Shown piece by piece: positions 1 to 7,074 of a stretch of 17,134 nucleotides of DNA. Under the pieces are notes generated by a model. It worked only from the letters and a program-made list of their open reading frames with translations, ran no database searches and was not told where the DNA came from. This DNA is from Chlamydiia bacterium (GTDB lineage: Bacteria > Chlamydiota > Chlamydiia > Chlamydiales > SM23-39), in NCBI GenBank assembly GCA_016194825.1, contig JACQAR010000031.1, positions 1 through 17,134 of the forward strand, given 5' to 3'. Position numbers and translations under genes: made by a program. Position 1 is the first letter of the stretch. Every line of letters starts with the position of its first letter.

Positions 1-5
1 CAGCG

Positions 6-28
6 GGGGACAAGGGCACCTTGTCCCC
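6..28. repeat. Perfect hairpin near the window's left edge
   Basis: GGGGACAAGG at 6-15 is the exact reverse complement of CCTTGTCCCC at 19-28, leaving a 3-base loop (GCA). No T-tract follows, so it does not look like a standard intrinsic terminator. It could be a dispersed palindromic repeat or an RNA structure at the end of the gene to the left. From here to 127 I see no gene and no convincing promoter. Confidence 0.7.
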
Positions 29-127
29 GATTGTCTATTCAGCTGCCTAACCCCCCTCTTCGCCCTTCAGGGAAAATAATCAAGAGATTTAATTTATTTG
101 GCGAATCTGATACCCTTCTAATGTTAC

Positions 128-895
128 ATGAGCTTCTTAAGCCCCCTCATCGAGATCTTGATCATCGCGATCATGATCAATTACTTGCTGTCTTTTTTTT
201 GGAATACCAAATCGATGGATCTCGTTTTGGGATTCTTGGCCTTTCTCCTCATCTTAATCGCTTCCAGCTGGCTCAATCTGCCTGTCTTGCATAAAATTCT
301 CGTCCTGATCGCCAACAGCTTGTTCATTGCGATCATCGTCATTTTTCAGCCAGAGTTGCGAGTCGCTCTCTCTAAATTGAGCCTGAAAGGGAGACGAAAC
401 CGAGAAATCACCGAGTTTGACAAATTCTTAGACCAATTGGCAGGCAGCGTCTATCGGATGTCTGAAAAACACATCGGCGCTTTGATCGCTATGGAACATG
501 AAGACCCATTAGGCGAATATGCGCAAAAAGGAGTGATGCTCAATGCCCGTTTTTCCCCTGAAGTGTTAGAGACAATCTTTGCCATCAATACACCCCTGCA
601 TGACGGAGCAGTGATTCTGCGCGATCAAACGATCTTGGCTGCCGCAGTGATCCTTCCCCTCTCTGATGACCCACACCTTTCCAAATCGATGGGCACTCGC
701 CACCGTGCCGCCCTCGGATTGAGCCACACCACCGATGCATTGCTCATCGCGGTTTCTGAAGAGACGGGCAAGGTTTCGATCGCTCGAGAAGGTATTATGA
801 CTCGAGGCGTGAAGATCGATCGATTCAAGGGGATCATCCGGAGCCTCTTCAATGTTCCACAAAAAAGACCCTTAGCAGAGAAACTGGGATTGTGA
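128..895 (+). CDS. cdaA: Diadenylate cyclase (CdaA type, DisA_N domain)
   Basis: This enzyme makes cyclic di-AMP from two ATP at the inner membrane. It is 255 residues, close to Bacillus CdaA. Three hydrophobic helices lie at about residues 8-25, 31-49 and 54-73, followed by FQPELR, the usual junction to the catalytic DAC domain. The two hallmark motifs are intact: DGA at 159-161 (in TPLHDGAVIL) and RHR at 191-193 (in GTRHRAALG), so it should be active. The ATG at 128 gives an N-terminus that lines up with the family, but there is no clear Shine-Dalgarno and an out-of-frame ATG lies at 121. Its stop overlaps the start of ybbR. In Chlamydia this is the ybbP/CT012 gene (from memory). c-di-AMP production by Chlamydia and its sensing by host STING are established. 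Confidence 0.95.
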   Translation: MSFLSPLIEILIIAIMINYLLSFFWNTKSMDLVLGFLAFLLILIASSWLNLPVLHKILVLIANSLFIAIIVIFQPELRVALSKLSLKGRRNREITEFDKFLDQLAGSVYRMSEKHIGALIAMEHEDPLGEYAQKGVMLNARFSPEVLETIFAINTPLHDGAVILRDQTILAAAVILPLSDDPHLSKSMGTRHRAALGLSHTTDALLIAVSEETGKVSIAREGIMTRGVKIDRFKGIIRSLFNVPQKRPLAEKLGL

Positions 896-2139
896 TGGCG
901 CTTTGGAAACAATTATTTATCGAAAATTGGCAGAGAAAACTCATTTCTCTCTTGCTGGCTATTGTGATTTGGATGATCGTCAATTTCTCTATGTCAGCCA
1001 CCAAAATTCTCTCTAATATTCCAGTGCGAGTCGTCAATCTCCCTCCAGAAAAGACCATCGAAGGGATGCAGACCAATGGCATTTTAAACCGAAAAATCTC
1101 TCTCTCTCTGACAGGGAACAAGGCAGTCTTAGACGAACTGACAAACAAAGACCTCGAAGTCGTTTTGGACGCTGCTGGCAAACCCAATGAGTGGATCGCA
1201 AATATCACGAAAAAACACCTCACCTGCATCAACCACTCGATCGATCTGAATAAAGCACTGACGAAAATAGCTCCCGCTGAAATGATCATCAAACAGAGTA
1301 AATTGATCACTGACAAAATCCCCATTCTCATCACCCAACCCATTGGAGAGGCGCCCAAAGGGTACCAATTTCTCGATCTTTGGCCCTATCAAGTGAGTCT
1401 GACTGTCACAGGCCCGGAAGAGGCCGTAAAAAGACTGAAAATGAAGGGACTCAAACTCACCTTCAACCTGAATGATATCTCCAAAGCGGAGCTCGATGCA
1501 CTGACGGCCACACCCAAAGAAGGAGCAGCGGATGAAATCAGCTTTTTTGTCCCCAATTCTTGGAAAAAGGTGAGCGTCCCCCTTCTTTCTGAATCCCCTT
1601 TTGAGATCGATGACCCTCAGGCCAAAGCCTTGCGGATCGACTTTTCCAGGCAAGATCTCATCGCTCTGGGACATCCGATTCCCGTTACGGTCTATTTTCC
1701 CCCAAAATACAGCGCTACACTCAACCCAGAGACCTACGCGCTCGCCACCAATGACTTCATCGTGAAAAAAAATGGGATCAAGATGATCACTGCCCCCCTC
1801 TGTGTACAAGGAGTGAGCCGCCGCTTCTTAGAAATCGTCAAAGACCGGATCCAAATCGTCATCATCGCTCTGCCTAAGTCAGAACGAGAGGCCCTTCTTT
1901 GGAATACCCAATTCATGTACCCTCATGACTTGGAGGATCGCTACGTCGCCAAAATGATGCTCGAACAAGGAGATGAATCCAGTGATGTACTGCCCCATTT
2001 ACGGGAAGATTTCTTACGCAACCGCTTCCGCAGTTATATGAATCATTTTCGCCTCTACACTCCCAACCACAAAAAGCTCTCTTTAAAAATTGAGCTACAA
2101 GCAGATACGATCTCTGTTACCCCTTTGAATTATCCATGA
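895..2139 (+). CDS. ybbR: YbbR-domain protein (CdaR-like regulator of CdaA)
   Basis: A 414-residue membrane-anchored protein with one N-terminal transmembrane helix (about residues 15-34) and a long extracytoplasmic part. It contains YbbR-like repeats, beginning at NIPVRVVNLP (about 41) and at IPILITQPIGEAPKGYQF (about residue 140). In Firmicutes the YbbR protein CdaR binds CdaA and modulates c-di-AMP synthesis; the same role is inferred here from adjacency. I chose ATG 895 because it overlaps the cdaA stop by one base (TGATG). A GTG at 892 would add one residue and is equally possible. The last third, after about residue 250, is less recognisable and may be lineage-specific. The usual third gene of such operons, glmM, is not next; a glycosyltransferase follows with an ATGA overlap. 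Confidence 0.9.
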   Translation: MALWKQLFIENWQRKLISLLLAIVIWMIVNFSMSATKILSNIPVRVVNLPPEKTIEGMQTNGILNRKISLSLTGNKAVLDELTNKDLEVVLDAAGKPNEWIANITKKHLTCINHSIDLNKALTKIAPAEMIIKQSKLITDKIPILITQPIGEAPKGYQFLDLWPYQVSLTVTGPEEAVKRLKMKGLKLTFNLNDISKAELDALTATPKEGAADEISFFVPNSWKKVSVPLLSESPFEIDDPQAKALRIDFSRQDLIALGHPIPVTVYFPPKYSATLNPETYALATNDFIVKKNGIKMITAPLCVQGVSRRFLEIVKDRIQIVIIALPKSEREALLWNTQFMYPHDLEDRYVAKMMLEQGDESSDVLPHLREDFLRNRFRSYMNHFRLYTPNHKKLSLKIELQADTISVTPLNYP

Positions 2140-3266
2140 GAGATACCGTTCTCATCAAATCAAATGTGAAAAATCCAGGGGGGCTGGAAAAATTCGCCCA
2201 CCGCCTTGCTGAGGCTTTTATCCAACGAGGAGACAAGGTCTCTCTGCTCACGTCCGGCGGTGCAACAGAATCTGGATTGCTGCCCATGCAGGTGCACTCA
2301 TTTTCTGTCCAGACATGGCCTCCCTTCCTCCGCATGGAGCAATTCGATCGAGCTGTGACCGATTGGCTGGGGAAAAATAGAGCGGATATCATCTTTGGCA
2401 TGGACCGAAACCGCAAACAGACACACATCCGCTGCGGCAATGGAGTCCATGCCGCCTATCTCAAAAGCCGGATTCGCTCAGAAGGGCGATGGAAGTACTG
2501 GACCTGTCTCATCAATCCCTTACACAGAAAAATCCTCTCTTTGGAAAAAGAAGGATTAGAAAACCGGCAGCTCCAAAAAATTTTCACCAATTCCTATATG
2601 GTCAAACGAGAAATTCTAGAGCACTATGATGTATCTCCTACGCTGATCGAGGTGATCCACAATGGCGTGGAATGGGAAGAGATGGAAACCTCTTTTCAAA
2701 ATTGGAAAGAAGGAAAAACCCAACGACTCACTCATCTGGCCCTCGACCACCAGCAGATCCACTTTTTGTTCATTGGGAATGGGTACCAAAGAAAAGGCCT
2801 CGATGCTCTTTTACAAGCCCTTTCTATTTGGGAATTTCGTGATTTTCATCTGACAGTGATTGGAAAAGACAAACATCTCGATGCCTACCGAGAAAAGGCC
2901 CGAAATTTAGGACTGAAAGAGAGGGTGCTATTTTTAGGCCCGCAACCCGATGTGCGCCCTTTTTACCAAATGGCCGACGCGCTCCTCATCCCCTCATTCT
3001 ATGACCCCTTTGCCAATGTCACCGTTGAAGCACTCGCCATGGGACTCTTTGTTGTCACCTCTCCGCATAATGGAGGATCGGAAATCTTGAACTTTGAAAC
3101 AGGATGCGTCATTGAGAATCTGCTCGACCCCTTCTCGATTCTCGAAGCTCTTTGGAAAGCAGTGAGACGTCCAAAAACCGAACCGGCCGCGAATATGCGT
3201 CGCAATAGTGTCAAACACCTCGATTTTTCTCGGCAATTAAAGCGATATCTGGATCTGTGTGCGTGA
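2136..3266 (+). CDS. GT4-family glycosyltransferase (WaaG/RfaG-like)
   Basis: A 376-residue retaining glycosyltransferase with GT-B fold, expected to move a sugar from a nucleotide donor to a lipid or glycan acceptor at the cytoplasmic membrane. Visible GT4 signatures are a glycine-rich N-terminal loop (GGLEKFAHRLA, 15-25), the interdomain VIHNGVE (173-179), GNGYQRKGLDALLQAL (214-229) and the donor-site region around 285-309 (IPSFYDPFANVTVEALAMG). The first acidic residue of the family's E-x7-E motif is Asp here (D290, then E298), a variant I believe occurs in WaaG-like enzymes. It starts with ATG overlapping the ybbR stop by four bases and ends eight bases into the next gene. The neighbouring lipid A acyltransferase suggests a role in lipopolysaccharide core assembly. 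The exact sugar and acceptor cannot be read from the sequence. Confidence 0.88.
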   Translation: MRDTVLIKSNVKNPGGLEKFAHRLAEAFIQRGDKVSLLTSGGATESGLLPMQVHSFSVQTWPPFLRMEQFDRAVTDWLGKNRADIIFGMDRNRKQTHIRCGNGVHAAYLKSRIRSEGRWKYWTCLINPLHRKILSLEKEGLENRQLQKIFTNSYMVKREILEHYDVSPTLIEVIHNGVEWEEMETSFQNWKEGKTQRLTHLALDHQQIHFLFIGNGYQRKGLDALLQALSIWEFRDFHLTVIGKDKHLDAYREKARNLGLKERVLFLGPQPDVRPFYQMADALLIPSFYDPFANVTVEALAMGLFVVTSPHNGGSEILNFETGCVIENLLDPFSILEALWKAVRRPKTEPAANMRRNSVKHLDFSRQLKRYLDLCA

Positions 3267-4527
3267 TTATCTTAAGTACGCCCTAATCCGTCTCCTAGTA
3301 TTTCCCATCGGCTACCTCCCCTTGCGCTGGATTCGGGCGTTGGGCAATGTTTTCGGGCTGTTGGCCTTTCATCTATTGCATCAGTACCGAAAAAAAACCC
3401 TCAGCAACCTGGCGCTGGCACAGAATCTGCATCTTTCGCCTGCTGAACTGATCCAGATCGCCAAAAGCTCCTTTCAAAATCTTGTGATCAATTGCTTAGA
3501 ATATGCCAAATGGGACTGCGTCAAAAGCGTCCAAGGGATCATCGAGTGTGAAAACCCAGAAGTGGCGCAAGCTCTGCATGATTCAGGGCAAGGGATCCTC
3601 TTTTTCTGCGGACATCAATCGAACTGGGAAGCGCTTTTTCTCGATGGCACTTCCCGCATGAAGGGCATGGCCATTGGCCGCCCTATCCGCAACCGGTATC
3701 TCTACCAGTGGATCGTCTCCATCCGAGAGAAATTTGGCGGTACTCTGATCGAACCGCGCAATGCAGTAAGACTGGGGTGCATGGCTTTGCGCAAAGGGAC
3801 CTTTTTGGGCATCGTCGGTGATCAAGGAAAACCCGACAGTCCCTATTGTTTCCCCTTCTTTGGCAGACGGGCGTGGACCTCCTCTGCTCCTGCCTTTTTG
3901 GCCTATCGGACACGCAGCCCCATCATTTTTGCAGAGACGAGACGCGTCAAAGAGGGCTACCGGATCCGTTATTCTGATCCTATTTGGCCTGATACCAGCC
4001 AATCCTTGGAGACGGAAATGCGGAGTCTGATGGACCGCGCTTTGACTCTTCTAGAGCAAAGCATTCGGCAAAACCCAGGAGAGTGGCTCTGGCAACACAA
4101 CCGATGGAAGCAGCCCACCCCCCATAATGCCAGAAGAGAATTTGGCTACGATTGTCTTGCCATCATTTTGCCCCCTGATCCAGAACCGTATCTTCCAGCC
4201 CTATCCATTTTGCAGGAAATCTACCATTCCCACTTTGTCATCCTCCTGGTACCCAAAAGCTGGCAGAATCGCCCCTTGATGGAAGCGAGCGAAATCTTCT
4301 ATTATGAAACTATGGAAGAGACTCTCCGCCTTGATTATAGGAGCAAATTCGTCTTCAACTTCACCAACTATGCACCCATCCGTTCCCATTACCTCAATCT
4401 GAGTGCGTTGCATGTGTTTGATGTGGAAGACCTCAAAAGACGAGCCCCTGGACAAACCAACTTCACAGAGATTGTGAAGCGATCGGTGTGCAAAGAGGGC
4501 ACTCTCTGGAGAAACGATGCCCGTTGA
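3259..4527 (+). CDS. htrB: Lipid A biosynthesis acyltransferase (HtrB/LpxL type) with extra C-terminal domain
   Basis: The protein of 422 residues should add a secondary acyl chain to the lipid A precursor on the inner face of the inner membrane. The N-terminal membrane helix (about 5-40), the HX4E catalytic pair (H119, E124 in GHQSNWE), GDQG at 187-190 and the PGEWLWQHNRWK signature at 273-284 are all present. The LpxL domain normally ends near here, at about 290-310 residues. A further 125-130 residues follow (about 296-422), with alternating beta-like hydrophobic and helical segments that I cannot assign. The start is GTG 3259, eight bases inside the glycosyltransferase gene; no better ATG with an N-terminal helix exists downstream. 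Chlamydial homologue: CT010, from memory. Confidence 0.9.
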   Translation: MRDYLKYALIRLLVFPIGYLPLRWIRALGNVFGLLAFHLLHQYRKKTLSNLALAQNLHLSPAELIQIAKSSFQNLVINCLEYAKWDCVKSVQGIIECENPEVAQALHDSGQGILFFCGHQSNWEALFLDGTSRMKGMAIGRPIRNRYLYQWIVSIREKFGGTLIEPRNAVRLGCMALRKGTFLGIVGDQGKPDSPYCFPFFGRRAWTSSAPAFLAYRTRSPIIFAETRRVKEGYRIRYSDPIWPDTSQSLETEMRSLMDRALTLLEQSIRQNPGEWLWQHNRWKQPTPHNARREFGYDCLAIILPPDPEPYLPALSILQEIYHSHFVILLVPKSWQNRPLMEASEIFYYETMEETLRLDYRSKFVFNFTNYAPIRSHYLNLSALHVFDVEDLKRRAPGQTNFTEIVKRSVCKEGTLWRNDAR

Positions 4528-5212
4528 CCGCTTCTATCTCAATGCCTCTTTACAAGGCACCGTGACAATCACAGACACAGAGCATCACCACATCCATGTC
4601 TTGCGCCTCGCGATCGATGAGACCGTCGAACTCATCAATGGCCAGGGCGATTTGGCCCAAGCACGCATTGTAGAGCAAACGAAGAGCAAAACAGTGCTGC
4701 ACATACTCACGACCGAACATCAGCCTCCCCCCTATCCAAAACTAGGCGTCGCCATCCCGCTCATGCGCCCTTCTAAATTGGAATGGGTCCTAGAAAAAGG
4801 AACAGAACTCGGTGCCGATGTGTTCTACTTATACACAGCAGAGCACTCTGAAAAAGAGAGCCTATCAGAACACCAAAGAGAGCGGCTTTGCGCCATTGCC
4901 GTTGCCGCCATGAAGCAATCGGGAAGGCTCTATCTGCCGCACATCGAAATCCTGCCCAACCTAGAAGCGGTATTCCGATGCGAAGCGGCGCTCTATTTCG
5001 GAGACGTCCATCCCCAATCGCCCTGGCTACAACTACAAGCCGAAAAGTCCCCCTTTCACCTCTTCATTACCGGCCCAGAGAAGGGATTCTCCGAAAAAGA
5101 ACACGCCCTTCTCACCGAGCGAGCAAAAGGAAGGAGACTAAGCCACAACATCTTACGAGCAGAAACTGCCCCTATTGCTGCACTGGCTCTGCTAAGCGTT
5201 CTAGTGCAGTAG
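4517..5212 (+). CDS. rsmE: 16S rRNA (uracil1498-N3)-methyltransferase RsmE
   Basis: A SPOUT-class methyltransferase that uses S-adenosylmethionine to methylate U1498 of 16S rRNA. The 231 residues are full length. The N-terminal PUA-like RNA-binding part contains HHHIHVLRL (23-31). The trefoil-knot catalytic part contains EKGTELG (93-99), AMKQSGR (131-137), GPEKG (186-190, usually GPEGG) and ILRAETA (212-218), which form the cofactor pocket. The ATG at 4517 overlaps the end of htrB by 11 bases, so translation is probably coupled. It is a housekeeping gene at the tail of an envelope cluster, so the link is probably co-transcription rather than shared function. Confidence 0.93.
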   Translation: MPVDRFYLNASLQGTVTITDTEHHHIHVLRLAIDETVELINGQGDLAQARIVEQTKSKTVLHILTTEHQPPPYPKLGVAIPLMRPSKLEWVLEKGTELGADVFYLYTAEHSEKESLSEHQRERLCAIAVAAMKQSGRLYLPHIEILPNLEAVFRCEAALYFGDVHPQSPWLQLQAEKSPFHLFITGPEKGFSEKEHALLTERAKGRRLSHNILRAETAPIAALALLSVLVQ

Positions 5213-5232
5213 CACAAAAACTCAGAAAATGA

Positions 5233-5238
5233 TATAAT
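5233..5238 (+). promoter_or_regulatory. Possible -10 box for the AAA ATPase gene
   Basis: A perfect TATAAT lies 20 bases before the ATG at 5259, in the 46-base gap after rsmE; a second copy-like TATAAC is at 5243-5248. No good -35 hexamer lies 16-18 bases upstream, so the call rests on the -10 box alone. Confidence 0.35.
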
Positions 5239-5258
5239 GCGATATAACAAAAGATTCT

Positions 5259-6521
5259 ATGCGAGAAGAGATCCTCAAAGCGCTCTATGACTGGAACCCC
5301 TGGTGGGAAGGAAAGTTTCCGACAGAATTGGCTGGGATTTCCAGAGATCATCTTCTAGATCAATACATGCAAATACCTGAAATAAAGGTGCTTGAAGGAG
5401 CAAGACGGGTAGGGAAAAGCACTCTTTTCTACCAAATGATTGAGAAAATTTTGCAACGCGATTCTCAGGTTCTCTATATCAATTTTGAGGACGAAATTTT
5501 AAAAAAATATTCTTTAAGCGAGATTTTGACTGTATATCGACAAATCGCCCCTATTCGCAATCTCTTCATTGATGAGATCCAAAATTGTAAAGAATGGGTG
5601 CCCTTTTTAAGAACAGCCTATGATCGAAAGGAGATTCCTCAAATTTGGATCAGCGGCTCGAATGCCTCATTTATTAAAAAAGAGTTCGCCACGCTTCTCA
5701 CAGGAAGGAATATCCCCATTCAAGTACATCCTCTTTCTTTTGAAGAATATCTCCACTTCAAATCCATTGACACCTCACAACCTTTTTCGTCACAAAAACA
5801 GAATTTGATTCAGAGCCATTTTCTCCCCTATCTAGAAACAGGGGCTTTTCCCGCTGTCGTTCTCCGCCCTGTCCTACAAAAAGAGCTTCTCATGAGCTAT
5901 TTTGAAGATTTTATCTATAAAGACATTGCTTCTCGCCATGAAGTAAATCTCTTAAAAATCAAAGAATTAGGCATTTACTTGGCCACTAATAGCGCAAAAA
6001 CATTCAGTTATCGCGGCTGTGCTACCGCTTTAGGAATGCATCCGTCAACGATCATTGATTACTGTTCTTATTTTTATGAGATTTTTCTTTTCCAGGAGCT
6101 TTATAAATTTGACTATTCCCTTAAAAATCAGATTGGCAGCGATAAAAAGATCTATATTCTTGATACAGGTTTGGGCAGCGCGATTTCCTTTCGATTTTCT
6201 GAAGATCTGGGGAGAATGTTAGAAAACTGCATATTCAATGAACTGCGGCGCAAGGGAGAAGAGGTATACTTTCATAAGCAAAAATACGAATGTGATTTTC
6301 TGATTAAAAAAGAGCTTAAAATCATCGCAGTGATTCAAGTAAGTACAACTCTTGTTTCTCCTGAAGTCAGGCAACGGGAATTGCGCGGATTATTAGAGGC
6401 TATGGAAGTGCATCAACTCGATAAAGGATTGATTCTCACTTTGGAAGAAGAAGGGCAAGAAGAGCATAATCACAAAACAGTGACTATTTTGCCCGTCTGG
6501 AAATGGCTGCTTGAACTATAA
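5259..6521 (+). CDS. AAA_14/DUF4143-family ATP-binding protein
   Basis: A 420-residue P-loop ATPase of the AAA_14 plus DUF4143 family. These proteins are common and patchily distributed in bacteria and archaea, and their role is unsettled. Walker A is GARRVGKST (47-55), Walker B LFIDEIQ (102-108), and the sensor-like SGSNASF is at 132-138. LTGR-x-IPIQVHPLSFEEYL (147-164) is the family's characteristic segment before the winged-helix and DUF4143 parts. The C-terminus (about 325-380) resembles the PD-(D/E)xK-like fold: ENCIFNELRRKG, then ECDFLI, then AVIQVS. In the last motif the usual E-x-K is Q-x-S, so nuclease activity is doubtful, although related proteins also carry QVA here. Parts of the gene are much more AT-rich than the flanks, suggesting acquisition. 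It ends 13 bases from the convergent pncA. Confidence 0.88.
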   Translation: MREEILKALYDWNPWWEGKFPTELAGISRDHLLDQYMQIPEIKVLEGARRVGKSTLFYQMIEKILQRDSQVLYINFEDEILKKYSLSEILTVYRQIAPIRNLFIDEIQNCKEWVPFLRTAYDRKEIPQIWISGSNASFIKKEFATLLTGRNIPIQVHPLSFEEYLHFKSIDTSQPFSSQKQNLIQSHFLPYLETGAFPAVVLRPVLQKELLMSYFEDFIYKDIASRHEVNLLKIKELGIYLATNSAKTFSYRGCATALGMHPSTIIDYCSYFYEIFLFQELYKFDYSLKNQIGSDKKIYILDTGLGSAISFRFSEDLGRMLENCIFNELRRKGEEVYFHKQKYECDFLIKKELKIIAVIQVSTTLVSPEVRQRELRGLLEAMEVHQLDKGLILTLEEEGQEEHNHKTVTILPVWKWLLEL

Positions 6522-6534
6522 AGTTATGCAACAT

Positions 6535-7074
6535 TCAGAGAAGGTTTCTTACCAGCTGCGCCCCTTTTTCTTTCATATGGGCCAACGCCTTCTTTGCATC
6601 CCCAATAGCACGACAAGCATCTTGGATGACCGTTACCCGATATCCTAATTTCAGCGCATCGAGGACCGAATAAAAGACGCAGTAATCGGTCGTCAACCCT
6701 GCAAAATATAGATCGCGCCATTTACGGGTTTGTAAATACTCATGGATACCTGTGGCCGGCTGTCCTTTGGCATCGAAAAAAATGCTGTAGCTCTCTACAT
6801 TCGGATCACTCCCTTTATGAAAAATAGCTGCAAATTTCGTCCGATCGAGTTTAGGCGAAAAATCGGCACCCCACGTATCTTGTACACAATGGATCGGCCA
6901 AGGATTGCCAAAACTACAGTGGTTGTGCGGATGCCAATCTTGGGTGGCAAGGACATGAGGAAAGCGAGGAATCAAGCGGAGAATGACAGGAAGAATCTCC
7001 TCTCCTCCTTTTACGCCGAGAGCGCCGCCCGAAAGAAAATCATTTTGCACATCGGTGAGAATGAGGACCTTCAC
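6535..7074 (-). CDS. pncA: Nicotinamidase
   Basis: Hydrolyses nicotinamide to nicotinate and ammonia, the first step of the deamidating NAD salvage pathway, in the cytosol. The 179 residues form a complete isochorismatase-like domain. The catalytic triad is visible: D8 (in LTDVQNDF), K87 (in FHKGSDP) and C132 (in TTDYCV). The metal ligands D46, H48 and H62 (in QDWHP and WPIHCVQ), with H52 nearby, match PncA of E. coli and Mycobacterium. The start codon is GTG at 7074-7072, sharing a GTGA overlap with the pncB stop, so the two genes are translationally coupled and their products act in sequence. Confidence 0.95.
   Translation of the reverse strand: MKVLILTDVQNDFLSGGALGVKGGEEILPVILRLIPRFPHVLATQDWHPHNHCSFGNPWPIHCVQDTWGADFSPKLDRTKFAAIFHKGSDPNVESYSIFFDAKGQPATGIHEYLQTRKWRDLYFAGLTTDYCVFYSVLDALKLGYRVTVIQDACRAIGDAKKALAHMKEKGAQLVRNLL

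Noticed and set aside
31..294. Open frame of 87 codons on the plus strand at the left edge
   Set aside because: It overlaps the membrane helices of cdaA in another frame, shows no family features and has no ribosome binding site.
1129..1809. Open frame of 226 codons on the minus strand within ybbR
   Set aside because: It lies wholly inside a well-supported gene on the other strand and its product has no recognisable motif.
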